From Streptomyces sp. 846.5 (GTDB lineage: Bacteria; Actinomycetota; Actinomycetes; Streptomycetales; Streptomycetaceae), in assembly GCF_004365705.1 (NCBI RefSeq), contig NZ_SOBN01000002.1, positions 620,001-684,000 of the forward strand: 64,000 nt of DNA, in the 5' to 3' direction. A model generated the notes under the pieces. That model was not told where the DNA came from, did not search any database, and worked only from the letters and a program-made list of their open reading frames with translations. Of the stretch, positions 1-12,400 are shown piece after piece. A program made the translations under genes and the position numbers. Position 1 is the first letter of the stretch; each line of letters opens with the position of its first letter.

Positions 1-3000
1 CCCCCACACCGACGCCTGCACCGGATCCACCACCCCATCCCAACCCCCCACCGACACACCACCACACGTCACCACCCACAACCGACCACCCACACCCGCA
101 TCACCCAACGCCTGCACCAACACCGCGCAGAGGCACAACGCCTCCACTACGTCGCCCCCAACAGCACCCACCAGCATCAACACCCCCACTACCTCGCCCA
201 CACCGGCAATCCGCTCGGCCAAAACCCCACGCTGCACACCCGCCTCGCACTCCACCACCACCGTGTCCACCCGCAGCCCGTCGATCACCGAGGCAACCCA
301 CTCGTCCCCGGCACAACCCTCCGGCACCACCACCAACCAACGACCCGTCAACGCCCCACCCGACACCGCGTCCAGCGGCTTCCACTCCACCCCATACACC
401 AGCTGATCCACCCGCGAAGCCTCGACCCGACCCCGTCGCCACGACGACAGCGCCGGCACCAACGCGCCCAGTGCCTCCCGATCCAGTTCCAACGACCCAG
501 CCAACGCATCCAGATCACCACGCTCGACCGCGTCCCAGAACTCGGCCTCCAGGCCGTCGGTCCGCTCGGCCGGGCGGTTGTCGGCGGCCACCACGCCCGA
601 GGTCGCCAACCAGTAGCGCTGCTGATGGAAGGCGTAGGTGGGCAGGTCCACCCGTCGGGCGCCAGGGAGCAGCGCTGCCCAGTCGAGAGCCACGCCGCTC
701 ACGAAGAGCCGCGTGATCGCGGCGAGAGTGCTGGCGGCCTCGGGTCGGTCCTTGCGCAGGACCGGGACGAGCAGCTTGTCCTCCGTGCCGAGGCAGGGCT
801 GCGCCATCGCGGTCAATGTCCCGTCCGGACCCAGCTCCAGGAAACGGGTGACCCCCCGATCCTCCAGCACACGAATACCGTCCGCGAAGCGCACCGCCTG
901 CCGCACGTGCGACACCCAGTACTCCGCCGAGGCCAACTGCTCCGGCGAGGCGAGCTCACCGGTGACGTTGGAGACGATCGCCAGCTGCGGCTCCTGGTAC
1001 TCCACGCTCTCCGCCACCTGGCGGAAGTCGGCGAGCATCGGCTCCATCAACGGCGAGTGGAAGGCATGGCTCACCCGCAACCGCGTCGCCTTACGCCCCA
1101 TCGCCCGCACCTGCTGGGCAACCCTCTTCACGTCGGCCTCGACACCGGAGATCACCACCGCGTTCGGACCGTTGACCGCCGCGATGCCGACCTGACCTTC
1201 AAAACCCTCCAGCAGCGGCAGCACCTCCGCCTCCGAGGCCTGCACAGCGACCATCGCCCCACCGGCGGGCAGCGCCTGCATCAACCGACCACGCGCGGCC
1301 ACCAGACGGCACGCGTCCTCCAGCGACAGCACCCCCGCCACATGCGCCGCAGCCAACTCACCCACCGAATGGCCCAGCAGGAAGTCCGGCCGAATGCCCC
1401 ATGACTCCACCAGCCGGAACAACGCCACCTCGACCGCGAACAGCGCTGGCTGCGCGAACTCCGTGCCGTTCAACGCCTCCGCGTCATCCCCGAAGACAAC
1501 CTCCCGCAACGGAGCATCCACCAGAGCGCACACCGCGTCGAACGCCGCCGCGAACACCGGGAACGCCTCGTACAGCTCCCGACCCATCCCCAACCGCTGC
1601 GAACCCTGACCCGCGAACAAGAACGCCAGCTTGCCACCGGAGTGGGCGGAGCCGACGACGATGCCTTCGCTTTGCTTCCCCTGGGCGAGCCGACCGAGTC
1701 GCTGAACGAGTTCCTCACGGCTCTTCCCGAGCACGGCGGCGCGATACGGCAGCGCCGACCGATGCGCGGCCAACGACCACGCCGTATCGACGGGAGCGTC
1801 CTCGGGGTGGTCCGCGACGTGCGACAGCAGCCGGGCGGCCTGCGCCTGCAGACCCTCCTCACTGCGTGCGGACAGCACCCACGGCAGCACCGGCGGCACG
1901 GGCTGCTGCTCGACGGGGCTCTCCGAACCGTCCGCCTGAGCGGTCTCGGTCGGCAGCGGCAGCGGCGCGGCCTCCAGAATGGTGTGCGCGTTGGTGCCGC
2001 TGACACCGAACGCCGAAACTGCGGCGCGCCGCGGCCGGTCGGCCTCCTCGGGCCACTCGCGCGGCTCGGTCAGCAGCCGCACCTCGCCGGCCGACCAGTC
2101 CACATGCGAGGACGGCTCCGTCACATGCAACGTCCGCGGCAGCACACCGTGCCGCATCGCAAGCACCATCTTGATCACACCGGCCACGCCTGCGGCCGCC
2201 TGGGTGTGACCGATGTTCGACTTCACCGACCCAAGCCACAACGGCCGGTCCGCGGACCGCCCCTGGCCGTAGGTGGCGAGCAGCGCCTGCGCCTCGATCG
2301 GGTCACCGAGCGAGGTTCCTGTCCCGTGCGCCTCCACCACGTCCACGTCACGCGGCGTCAGACCCGCGCCGGTCAACGCCTCCCGGATCACACGACGCTG
2401 CGAGGGGCCGTTCGGCGCGGTCAGACCGTTCGACGCACCGTCCTGGTTCACCGCGGAACCACGGACGACCGCGAGCACGGTGTGCCCGTTGCGCTGCGCA
2501 TCCGACAGCCGCTCCAACAGCAGCATGCCGACGCCCTCGGCCCAGCCGGTTCCGTCGGCCGACTCCGAGAACGCCTTGCAACGGCCGTCGACCGCCATCC
2601 CGCGCTGCCGGCTGAACTCGATGAACGCGCCCGGAGTCGACATCACCGTCACGCCACCGCTCAGAGCGAGGTCGCACTCACCCGATCGCAGCGACTGCAC
2701 CGCCAGGTGCAACGCCACCAGCGACGACGAACACGCCGTGTCCACTGTCACCGCCGGACCCTCAAGGCCCAGCACGTAGGCCACTCGCCCGGAGACGACG
2801 GAGGTGGAGTTGCCGGTCAGCAGGTGGCCTCGGACGTCATCGGGGATGTCGCTCAGACCCGCCCCGTACTCCTGGCCACTGCACCCGACGAAGACACCGG
2901 CCCGGCCGCCCCGCGCCGTCTCCGGGTCGATCCCGGCACCCTCGAACGCCTCCCAGGACGTCTCCAGCAGCAACCGCTGCTGCGGGTCCATCGCCACGGC

Positions 3001-3249
3001 CTCGCGCGGCGAGATCCCGAAGAACGCCGGATCGAAGTCCCCCGCGTCGTAGACGAAGCCGCCTTCGCGCGAGTAGCTGGTGTCGGCCCGATCGGAGTCC
3101 GGGTCATACAGGGCCTCGACGTCCCAACCGCGGTCGCTCGGCCACTCGGAGATCGCGTCGACGCCGCCGGAGAGCAATTGCCAGTAGTCCTCGGGCGAAC
3201 GCACCGCGCCAGGAAGCCGGCAACTCATGCCCACGATGGCAATAGGCTC
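1..3249 (-). other. Module 11: KS-AT(malonyl)-KR (incomplete)
   Basis: KS: active-site Cys206 in DTACSSS, followed by the usual EAHGTGT and NIGHTQ histidine motifs. AT: Ser661 in GHSVGE and a downstream HAFH motif, the established malonyl-CoA signature. There is no DH between AT and KR; instead the linker has the [13 protein letters not shown] element seen in this cluster's KR-only modules. The KR catalytic half lies off the window, so its activity and stereotype cannot be judged. One malonate-derived unit is expected. Confidence 0.9.
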
Positions 3250-3348
3250 CTGCGCCTTCGACTCCATTTCCTGGAGCCGTCGACGGGTGTCCGCGAGGTC
3301 TGCGGTGACCCACTTGAGGTAATCCCGGAGCTTGTCTTCATTAGCCAT
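1..3348 (-). CDS. Modular type I PKS (PKS-E), module 11, C-terminus cut by window edge
   Basis: The reading frame is open from the ATG at 3348 to base 1 (1116 codons, no stop), so this is the N-terminal part of a longer protein. Residues 1-33 form an N-terminal docking helix starting [12 protein letters not shown], nearly the same as in PKS-B. Then come KS (about 34-460), AT (about 575-870), a post-AT linker ending near 915 in a YAFHQQRYW element, and the start of a KR structural subdomain. The start is supported by that docking motif and by a weak GGGG 9 nt upstream. It lies 54 bp downstream of PKS-D in the same direction, so the two are probably co-transcribed. The D C-terminus and this N-terminus are of matching docking type, so E probably takes the chain from D. 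What follows module 11 is unknown. Confidence 0.97.
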   Translation of the reverse strand, partial: MANEDKLRDYLKWVTADLADTRRRLQEMESKAQEPIAIVGMSCRLPGAVRSPEDYWQLLSGGVDAISEWPSDRGWDVEALYDPDSDRADTSYSREGGFVYDAGDFDPAFFGISPREAVAMDPQQRLLLETSWEAFEGAGIDPETARGGRAGVFVGCSGQEYGAGLSDIPDDVRGHLLTGNSTSVVSGRVAYVLGLEGPAVTVDTACSSSLVALHLAVQSLRSGECDLALSGGVTVMSTPGAFIEFSRQRGMAVDGRCKAFSESADGTGWAEGVGMLLLERLSDAQRNGHTVLAVVRGSAVNQDGASNGLTAPNGPSQRRVIREALTGAGLTPRDVDVVEAHGTGTSLGDPIEAQALLATYGQGRSADRPLWLGSVKSNIGHTQAAAGVAGVIKMVLAMRHGVLPRTLHVTEPSSHVDWSAGEVRLLTEPREWPEEADRPRRAAVSAFGVSGTNAHTILEAAPLPLPTETAQADGSESPVEQQPVPPVLPWVLSARSEEGLQAQAARLLSHVADHPEDAPVDTAWSLAAHRSALPYRAAVLGKSREELVQRLGRLAQGKQSEGIVVGSAHSGGKLAFLFAGQGSQRLGMGRELYEAFPVFAAAFDAVCALVDAPLREVVFGDDAEALNGTEFAQPALFAVEVALFRLVESWGIRPDFLLGHSVGELAAAHVAGVLSLEDACRLVAARGRLMQALPAGGAMVAVQASEAEVLPLLEGFEGQVGIAAVNGPNAVVISGVEADVKRVAQQVRAMGRKATRLRVSHAFHSPLMEPMLADFRQVAESVEYQEPQLAIVSNVTGELASPEQLASAEYWVSHVRQAVRFADGIRVLEDRGVTRFLELGPDGTLTAMAQPCLGTEDKLLVPVLRKDRPEAASTLAAITRLFVSGVALDWAALLPGARRVDLPTYAFHQQRYWLATSGVVAADNRPAERTDGLEAEFWDAVERGDLDALAGSLELDREALGALVPALSSWRRGRVEASRVDQLVYGVEWKPLDAVSGGALTGRWLVVVPEGCAGDEWVASVIDGLRVDTVVVECEAGVQRGVLAERIAGVGEVVGVLMLVGAVGGDVVEALCLCAVLVQALGDAGVGGRLWVVTCGGVSVGGWDGVVDPVQASVWG

Positions 3349-3402
3349 TGGAATTTGCCCCATACGTTGTAGTACCGAAGCGGATCACCAGTGACGCGGT
3401 GC

Positions 3403-6400
3403 TCAGGATCGGCCAAGTTCCTTGTTGATGAAGTCGAAGATCTCATCGTCGGAGGCCGTGTCGAGCTGCTGGGAGACCGCCGCCTTGGGATCGCTCTCCG
3501 CCGCATTGCCCAGCTCAGACAGGATGCTCTGAAGTCGGGCCTTCACGAGAGCCCTGGCGTCGTTGTCTGGGGAAAGCCTTGGAATCGCCGAGGCGATCCG
3601 TTCCAGGTCCGCGAGCACGGCCGTGTCGCTGCCGGTGTCCTCGGTGAACAGCTCGTCATTGATGTGCCGGGCCAGGTGCCGTGGAGTCGGGTAGTCGAAC
3701 ACCAGGGTGGTCGGCAGCCTCAGGCCGGTCTCGGCGCTGAGGCGGTTCCGGAGTTCCACGACGGTGAGCGAGTCGAAGCCCAGATCGCGGAACGCCTTGC
3801 CCTCCTCAATGGCCTCCGTGTCGGCATGGCCCAGGACGGCCGCTGCAAGGCCCCTGACCAGGGTGACGAGCTGCTGCTCACGGTCGGCTGAGGGAAGCCC
3901 TGCGAGGGATTGGTAAAGGACGGATTCGCCGGCATCGACGGGTGCGGCTGCGGCGATGCCCTTGAGGGCGTCCTGGGCTTCGGGGAGGTCGGCCAGCAAC
4001 GGACTGGGACGGCCACTGGTGAACGCCGGCGCGAACCGCGCCCAGTCCACCTGCGCCACCACCACAGCCCCATCCCCGCACTCCAACACCCGCTGCAACG
4101 CCGCCACCGCCAACTCCGGCCGCAACGCCGGCAACCCACGCCGCCGCAAATGCTCCTCAGCACCCTCCGCCGACGCCATCCCACCCCCAGCCCACGGACC
4201 CCACGCCACCGACGTCCCCACCAACCCCCCAGCCCGACGCCGCTCCACCAACCCGTCCAAGAACGCATTCGCCGCCGCATACGCCCCCTGCCCACCACTC
4301 CCCCACACACCCGCAATCGACGAGAACACCACAAACCCGTCCAACTCCCGACCCCGCGTCAACTCATCCAGATACACCGCACCCAGCACCTTCGCCCGCA
4401 ACACCGAGGCGAAGCGCTCGGCCGTCAACCCGTCGATCACCCCGTCCTCGACCACACCCGCCGCATGCACCACCCCATCCACCGGATACCGCTCCAGCAG
4501 AGCCTCCACCGCCCCACGATCCGCCACATCACACGCCTCAACGACCGCCTCGACCCCCAGCCCCGCCAACTCCGCCACCAACTCCACAGCACCCGGCGCC
4601 CCCAGACCCCGACGACTCGTCAACACCAACCGCCCCACCCCGGCCCCCGCCAACCACCGCGCCACCCGCACACCCAACGCACCCGTACCACCCGTCACCA
4701 ACACCGTCCCACCCACACGCCACACCACACCCGAACCACCAGCACCCACAACCCGAGCCAACCGCCGCCCGAACACCCCGGACCCCCGCACCGCCACCTG
4801 ATCCTCACCCGAACCACCCGCAAGCACACCCGCCAGGCGCCCCACCACCCGCCGATCCACCACCCCCGACACATCCACCAACCCACCCCACCGCTCCGGC
4901 ACCTCCAACGCCGCCACCCGACCCAACCCCCACACCGACGCCTGCACCGGATCCACCACCCCATCCCAACCCCCCACCGACACACCACCACACGTCACCA
5001 CCCACAACCGACCACCCACACCCGCATCACCCAACGCCTGCACCAACACCAACGTCGAACTCAAACCCACCGGCACCACATCCCACCCACCCCCGGCAAC
5101 CGCCAACAACGACACCACACCCACCACCGGCTCCCCACCCACCACCAACGCACGCAACCGCTCCGCCAACACCACCCGATCCACACCCAGCCCACAGGGG
5201 AACGCCTCGACCTTGCTGCCCATGCTCTGCAGCCCGCGCAACACCTCGTCAGCCTCGGCCGCTCCGGCAGACGCGTCCGTCGGCACGACCACCAGCCAGC
5301 GGCCGGTCAGCGCCTCCGTTGATGCGTCGTCCAGTCGATTCCAGGTCACCTGGTAACGCCACTGATCCAACGCGGACTGTTCGCGCTGGCGACGCCGCCA
5401 CGTGGCAAGCGCAGGAAGGGCATCGCTCCAAGGCGCCGTGCGGTCGATCTCCATATCCGCAGCGAGGGATTCCAGGTCCTCGCGCTCGACGGCCTCCCAG
5501 AAGCGCGCATCGACCACCGAGACCCCCGCGGTCGCCTGCTCGGACGGCGCAGCAGGCGTGGGCCAGTAACGACCGTGCTGGAAGGCATAGGTGGGCAGAT
5601 CCACCCGACGCGCCCCCGTACCGGCAAACAGCGCCGACCAGTCCACCTCCACACCGTGCGCGAACAACCCACCCACTGCCGACAGCAGCACCGCCACCTC
5701 AGGCCGGTCCCTCCGCAACCCCGGAACCACGACAGCTTCCGCGTTCGCGAGGCACGCCTGCGCCATCGCGGTCAGCGTCCCGTCGGGACCCAGCTCCAGG
5801 AACCGGGTAACCCCCTGCTCCACCAACTGCTGCACTCCGTCGGCGAAGCGCACCGCCTCCCGGACGTGCGACACCCAGTACTCCGCCGAGGTCAACTCCT
5901 CGGCCGAGGCCAACCCACCCGTCACATTCGAAGCGATCGCCAACTGCGGCTGCCCATACCCGACGCTCTCCGCCACCCGACGGAACTCCGCCAACATCGG
6001 CTCCATCAACGGCGAATGGAACGCATGACTCACCCGCAACCGCGTCGTCTTACGCCCCAGGCCCCGGAAGTGCTCGGCGAGTCCCTCGACCGCCGCCTCC
6101 ACACCCGACACCACGACCGCGTTCGGCCCGTTGACCGCCGCGACGCCGACCTCGCCCTCCAGCAAAGGCAGCACCTCCGCCTCGGAGGCCTGCAACGCCA
6201 CCATCACCCCACCAACCGGCAACGCCTGCATCAACCGACCCCGCGCGGTCACCAGACGGCAGGCATCCTCCAGCGACATCACACCCGCGACATGGGCGGC
6301 AGCCAGCTCACCGATCGAATGACCTACCAGGAAGTCCGGCCGAACACCCCACGACTCCACCAGCCGGAACAGCGCCACCTCAACCGCGAACAAGGCAGGT

Positions 6401-9400
6401 TGCGCGAACACCGTCGAGTTCAGCAGCTCCGCGTCGTCCCCGAACATCACCTCCCGCAGCGGACGCTCCAGTTCTCCGTCCACTCGGGCGCAGATGGCAT
6501 CGAAGGCATCCGCGAACACATCGAAGGCCTCATACAACTCCCGGCCCATACCCAACCGCTGCGAACCCTGCCCCGCGAACAGAAACGCCGTCCGACCCTC
6601 GAACCCGGCCGCACCGGTCGCCACACTCGGCGAGAACCTCCCCGCAGCCAATGCCTCCAGGCCGCTCAGCAGCTCCGCCCGGTCACCGCCGACCACAACC
6701 GCGCGGTGCTCAAACGCCGATCGCGTGGTCACCAGCGACCGGCCCACGTCGGGCGGGTCGAGGTCGTCCCGCTCCGCCAGCAGTGCCAGCAAACGCCCTG
6801 CCTGCGCCGACAGCCCGTCCCGACTGCGCGCGGACACCACCCACGGCACTACCCCACCCGCAGCCGCCTCCACCGACAGAGACACGTCCTGCGCCGGCTG
6901 CTGCAGAATCACGTGCGCGTTGGTCCCGGACACACCGAAGGCCGACACCCCGGCCCGACGCGGACGGTCCTCGTCCACCACCCAGTCGGTGCTCTCCAGC
7001 AGCAGCCGCACCTCGCCGGCCGACCAGTCCACATGCGAGGACGGCTCAGTCACATGCAACGTCCGCGGCAGCACACCGTGCCGCATCGCCAACACCATCT
7101 TGATCACACCCGCCACACCCGCAGCAGCCTGCGTATGACCGATGTTCGACTTAACCGACCCCAGCCACAACGGCCGCTCCGACCCACGGCCCTGACCATA
7201 GGTCGCCAACAACGCCTGCGCCTCGATCGGATCACCCAGCGACGTCCCCGTCCCGTGCGCCTCCACCACATCCACGTCCGCGCCCGACAACCCGGCAGCC
7301 GCCAAGGCCTCGCGGATCACCCGCTGCTGCGAAGGACCGTTCGGCGCCGTCAACCCGTTCGACGCACCATCCTGGTTCACCGCGCTTCCGGCCACGACAG
7401 CCAGCACCGGGTGCCCATTGCGCCGCGCATCCGACAACCGCTCAACCACCAGCACACCAACGCCTTCGGCCCACCCCGTGCCATCGGCCGCGTCGGAGAA
7501 TGCCTTGCAGCGGCCATCGGACGCGAGCCCACGCTGCCGACTGAACTCCACGAACGCGCCCGGCGTCGACATCACCGTCACACCACCGGCCAACGCCAGA
7601 TCGCACTCACCCGCACGTAGCGACTGGGCCGCCAGGTGCAGCGCCACCAGCGACGACGAACACGCCGTGTCCACCGTCACCGCCGGACCCTCCAACCCGA
7701 AGGCGTAGGAGACCCGCCCGGACAGCACACTGGCCGCGTTGCCGATGCCGATATGGCCGCCGAAGTCGTCAGGCGACGCGGCGAGCAACCCCGCGTAGTC
7801 CTGGCCGTTGGTGCCCGCGAACACGCCCGTCCGGCTACCACGCAGCGACAGCGGATCGACGCCTGCCCGTTCCAGCGCCTCCCACGAGGTCTCCAGCAGC
7901 AACCGCTGCTGCGGATCCGTCGCCACCGCCTCACGCGGACTCATCCCGAAGAACCCCGGATCGAATCGGTCCGCACCCGCCAGAAATCCGCCCACATTCA
8001 CGTAGGTCGTGCCAGGACCGGGGGAGTCCGGGTCGTACAAGCCGTCGATGTCCCAGCCCCGGTCGGCGGGGAAGACGTCGATCGCGTCCTCACCACCGGA
8101 CAGCAACCGCCAGAAGTCCTCCGGCCCCACCACCCCACCCGGGAACCGGCACCCCATCCCCACGATCACCACCGGATCATCGTCAACCACCGACACCGCC
8201 CGCACCGCCACCTCAACACCCACACCCAACAACTCACCCCGCAAAAACCGCGCCAACGCCAACGGCGTCGGATAGTCGAACACCACCGTCGCCGGCAACA
8301 CCACCCCACACACCACCCCCAACCCGTTCCGCAACTCCATCGCCGTCAACGAATCAACACCCAACTCCCGAAACGCCCGCTCCGCCGGAACCCCCGACAC
8401 CCCCGCATACCCCAACACCCCAGCCGCCCGCCCCCGCACCAACTCCAACAACACCCGCTCCTGCTCCACCCCCGACAACCCCACCAACCGCTCCCGCAAC
8501 CCAGACTCGCCAGTACTCACCCGCGACAGCGCCGCACGCGCCTCCGGCACCCCGCCGAACAGCGCACTCGCCCGAACGCCGGTGAACGCGGGGGCGAACT
8601 CGGCCCACGCCACATCGGCGACCACCGCCACCGCCTCACCCGAACCCAACACCCGCTCCAACGCCGCCAGCGCCACCTCCGGGCTCAACGGCAGCACCCC
8701 ACCACGACGCAACCGCGACGACACCTGCTCCGTACCGGCCATCCCGCCCTCGGCCCACGGACCCCACGCCACCGCCGTGCCCACCAGTCCATGCGCCCGA
8801 CGCCGCTCCACCAACCCGTCCAGGAACGCATTCGCCGCCGCATAGGTCCCCTGACCCGGAGCACCCACCACCCCCGCGAACGACGAGAACACCACAAACC
8901 CGTCCAACTCCCGATCCCGCGTCAACTCATCCAGATACACCGCACCCAGCACCTTCGCCCGCATCGAAGCAAACCGCTCCACCGTCAACCCATCAATCAC
9001 CCCGTCATCCACCACACCCGCCGCATGCACCACCCCATCCACCGGATACCGCTCCAGCAGGGCCTCCACCGCGCTGCGATCCGCGACATCACACGCCTCA
9101 ACGACCGCCTCGACCCCCAGCCCCGCCAACTTCGCCACCAACTCCACAGCACCCGGCGCCGCCATGCCCCGACGACTCGTCAACACCAACCGACCCACCC
9201 CGGCCCCCGCCAACCACCGCGCCACCCGCACACCCAACGCACCCGTACCACCCGTCACCAACACCGTCCCACCAGCCCGCCACACCACACCCGAACCACC
9301 ACCCGACCCCGACACCCGCACCAACCGCCGACCGAACACCCCAGACCGCCGCACCGCCACCTGATCCTCACCCGAACCGGCCAGCACACCGGCCAGGCGC

Positions 9401-12400
9401 CCCACCACCCGCCGATCCACCACCCCCGGCACATCCACCAACCCACCCCACCGCTCCGGCACCTCCAACGCCGCCACCCGACCCAACCCCCACACCGACG
9501 CCTGCACCGGATCCACCACCCCATCCCAACCCCCCACCGACACACCACCACACGTCACCACCCACAACCGACCACCCACACCCGCATCACCCAACGCCTG
9601 CACCAACACCAACGTCGAACTCAAACCGACGTCCCAACTGTCCCCAGCAACCGCCAACAACGACACCACACCCACCACCGGCTCCCCACCCACCACCAAC
9701 GCACGCAACCGCTCCGCCAACACCACCCGATCCAACTCCGACGCCGCCTCCAGCAACACGACCGGGCCAACGCCCGCCAACCCGTCCCGGACGGCCCCGA
9801 CGATGTCGTCGTCCGCAGCCAGACCGACAGGAAGGACCAGGAGCCACGTCCCACCGGTCGGCGTCACCGCCCCGCTCTCCGTGACCGGTTCCCAACTCAC
9901 CTTGTACTGCAAGGAGTCCAGAGCAGACTGCTCCTGCTGCTTCCGCCGCCAGGAGGACAGAACCGGGACAAGGGTGCCGAGTGCGTCGCCCTCGAATCCC
10001 AGAGTCTCCGTCAGCGACTCGATGTCCTCGCGCTCGACCGCCTCCCAGAAGCGGGCATCGACCGTCTCCAGTGGTCCGGCAGCCTTCTCCGCAACTCCTC
10101 CGGACTCCGCTCCCAGCCAGAAGCTCTGGTGCTGGAAGGCGTACGTCGGAAGCTCGACCTGTATGGCATTGGTGCCGCTGAATGCCTGCGCCCAATCGAC
10201 GTCGACCCCGTGCGCCCACACCCGGGCCAGTGCTCCGAGCAGGTTCATCGCCTCGGGCCGGTCCTTGCGCAGAGTCGGGACCAGCAGCTTGTCCTCCGTG
10301 CTGAGGCAGAGCTGCGCCGTCGCGGTCAGGGTCCCGTCCGGACCCAGCTCCAGGAAACGGGTGACCCCCCGATCCTCCAGCACACGAATACCGTCCGCGA
10401 AGCGCACCGCCTGCCGCACGTGCGACACCCAGTACTCCGCCGAGGCCAACTCCCCTGCAGTGGCGAGTTCGCCGGTGACATTCGAGACGATCGCCACGCG
10501 CGCGGTCCCGTACTCCACGCTCTCCGCCACCCGGCGGAACTCCGCCAACATCGGCTCCATCAGCGGCGAGTGGAAGGCATGGCTCACCCGCAACCGCGTC
10601 GCCCTACGCCCCAGGCCCCGGAAGTGCTCGGCGAGTCCCTCGACCGCCGCCTCGACACCCGACACCACGACCGCGTTCGGACCGTTGACCGCCGCAACTC
10701 CGACCTGCCCATCCAACAGCCGAAGCACCTCGGCCTCGGAGGCCTGCAACGCGACCATCGCCCCACCAGCAGGCAGCGTCTGCATCAACCGACCCCGCGC
10801 CACCACCAACCGGCACGCATCCTCCAACGACAACACACCCGCCACATGCGCCGCCGCCAACTCACCCACCGAATGACCCACCAGGAAATCCGGACGCACC
10901 CCCCACGACTCCACCAACCGGAACAACGCCACCTCAACCGCGAACAATGCCGGCTGCGCGAACTCCGTGCTGTTCAACAACTCGGCGTCATCCCCGAAGA
11001 CAACCTCCCGCAGCGGAGCATCCACCAGCCCACACACCGCATCAAACGCCGCCTCGAACACCGGAAACGCCTCACACAGCTCCCGACCCATCCCCAACCG
11101 CTGCGAACCCTGCCCCGCGAACAGGAACGCCGTCGCACCGCCGGAACCCACGGCACCGACCGTGGCATTCGCACCCGTCGTCCCACCCCGACTGACCGAT
11201 CGCAGCCCCTCCACCAGGCTCTCCCGGTCCGCTCCGAGCACCACCGCACGGTGCTCGAACGTGGACCTCGTGGTCGCCAGGGAGTAGCCGACGTCACCCG
11301 GTGACAGCTCCTCGCGCCGGCCGAGATGCGCGACCAGGCTCGCGGCCTGGGCCTGCAATGCCTCCGCGCTGCGCCCGGACACCACCCACGGCACCGGCCC
11401 CGTCACTGCGGGGCCGCCCCCCGACACGACAGCGACGACAGCCGGGGCCTGCTCGATGACCACATGGGCGTTGGTACCGCTGATGCCGAACGCCGACACC
11501 GCGGCCCGGCGCGGACGCTCGGCCGCCTCCGGCCACTCGCGCGGCTCGGTCAGCAGCCGCACCTCGCCGGCCGACCAGTCCACATGCGAGGACGGCTCGG
11601 TCACATGCAGGGTGCGCGGCAGCACGCCGTGCTGCATCGCCAAGACCATCTTCATCAGCCCGGCGGCGCCCGCCGCCGACTGGGTGTGGCCGATGTTCGA
11701 CTTCACCGAACCGAGCCACAGCGGCCGCTCCGGCTCACGGTCCTGGCCGTAGGTCGCGAGCAGCGCCTGCGCCTCGATCGGATCGCCCAGCGCCGTGCCC
11801 GTTCCGTGCGCCTCCACCGCGTCCACGTCCTGAGCCGTCAACCCGGCGTCGGCCAGGGCCTCCCGGATCACCCGCTGCTGCGACGGCCCGTTCGGCGCGG
11901 TCAGACCGTTCGACGCACCGTCCTGGTTCACCGCGGTGCCACGGACGACGGCGAGCACCGGGTGCCCGTTGCGCTGCGCATCCGACAACCGCTCCAACAG
12001 CAGCATGCCGACGCCCTCGGACCACGCCGTGCCGTCGGCTCCTTCGCCGAACGCCTTGCAGCGACCGTCGGCCGCCAGTCCGCCCTGGCGGCTGAACTCC
12101 ACGAACATCTCCGGCGTCGACATCAGCGTCGCGCCCCCCGCCAGCGCGAGATCGCACTCGCCCGACCGCAGCGACCGTGCCGCCAGGTGCAGCGCGACCA
12201 GCGAGGACGAGCACGCCGTGTCCAGCGTCACGGCCGGACCCTCCAGGCCCAGCGCATACGCCACCCGCCCCGAGACCACGCTCCCGGCGCTGCCGGTGAG
12301 CAGCAGCCCCCGGATGTCCTCCGGGACGTCCGTGAGCGCCGAACCGTAGCCCTGGTAGCCGCAGCCGACGAACAGACCGCTGCGACTGCCGCGCAACGAC

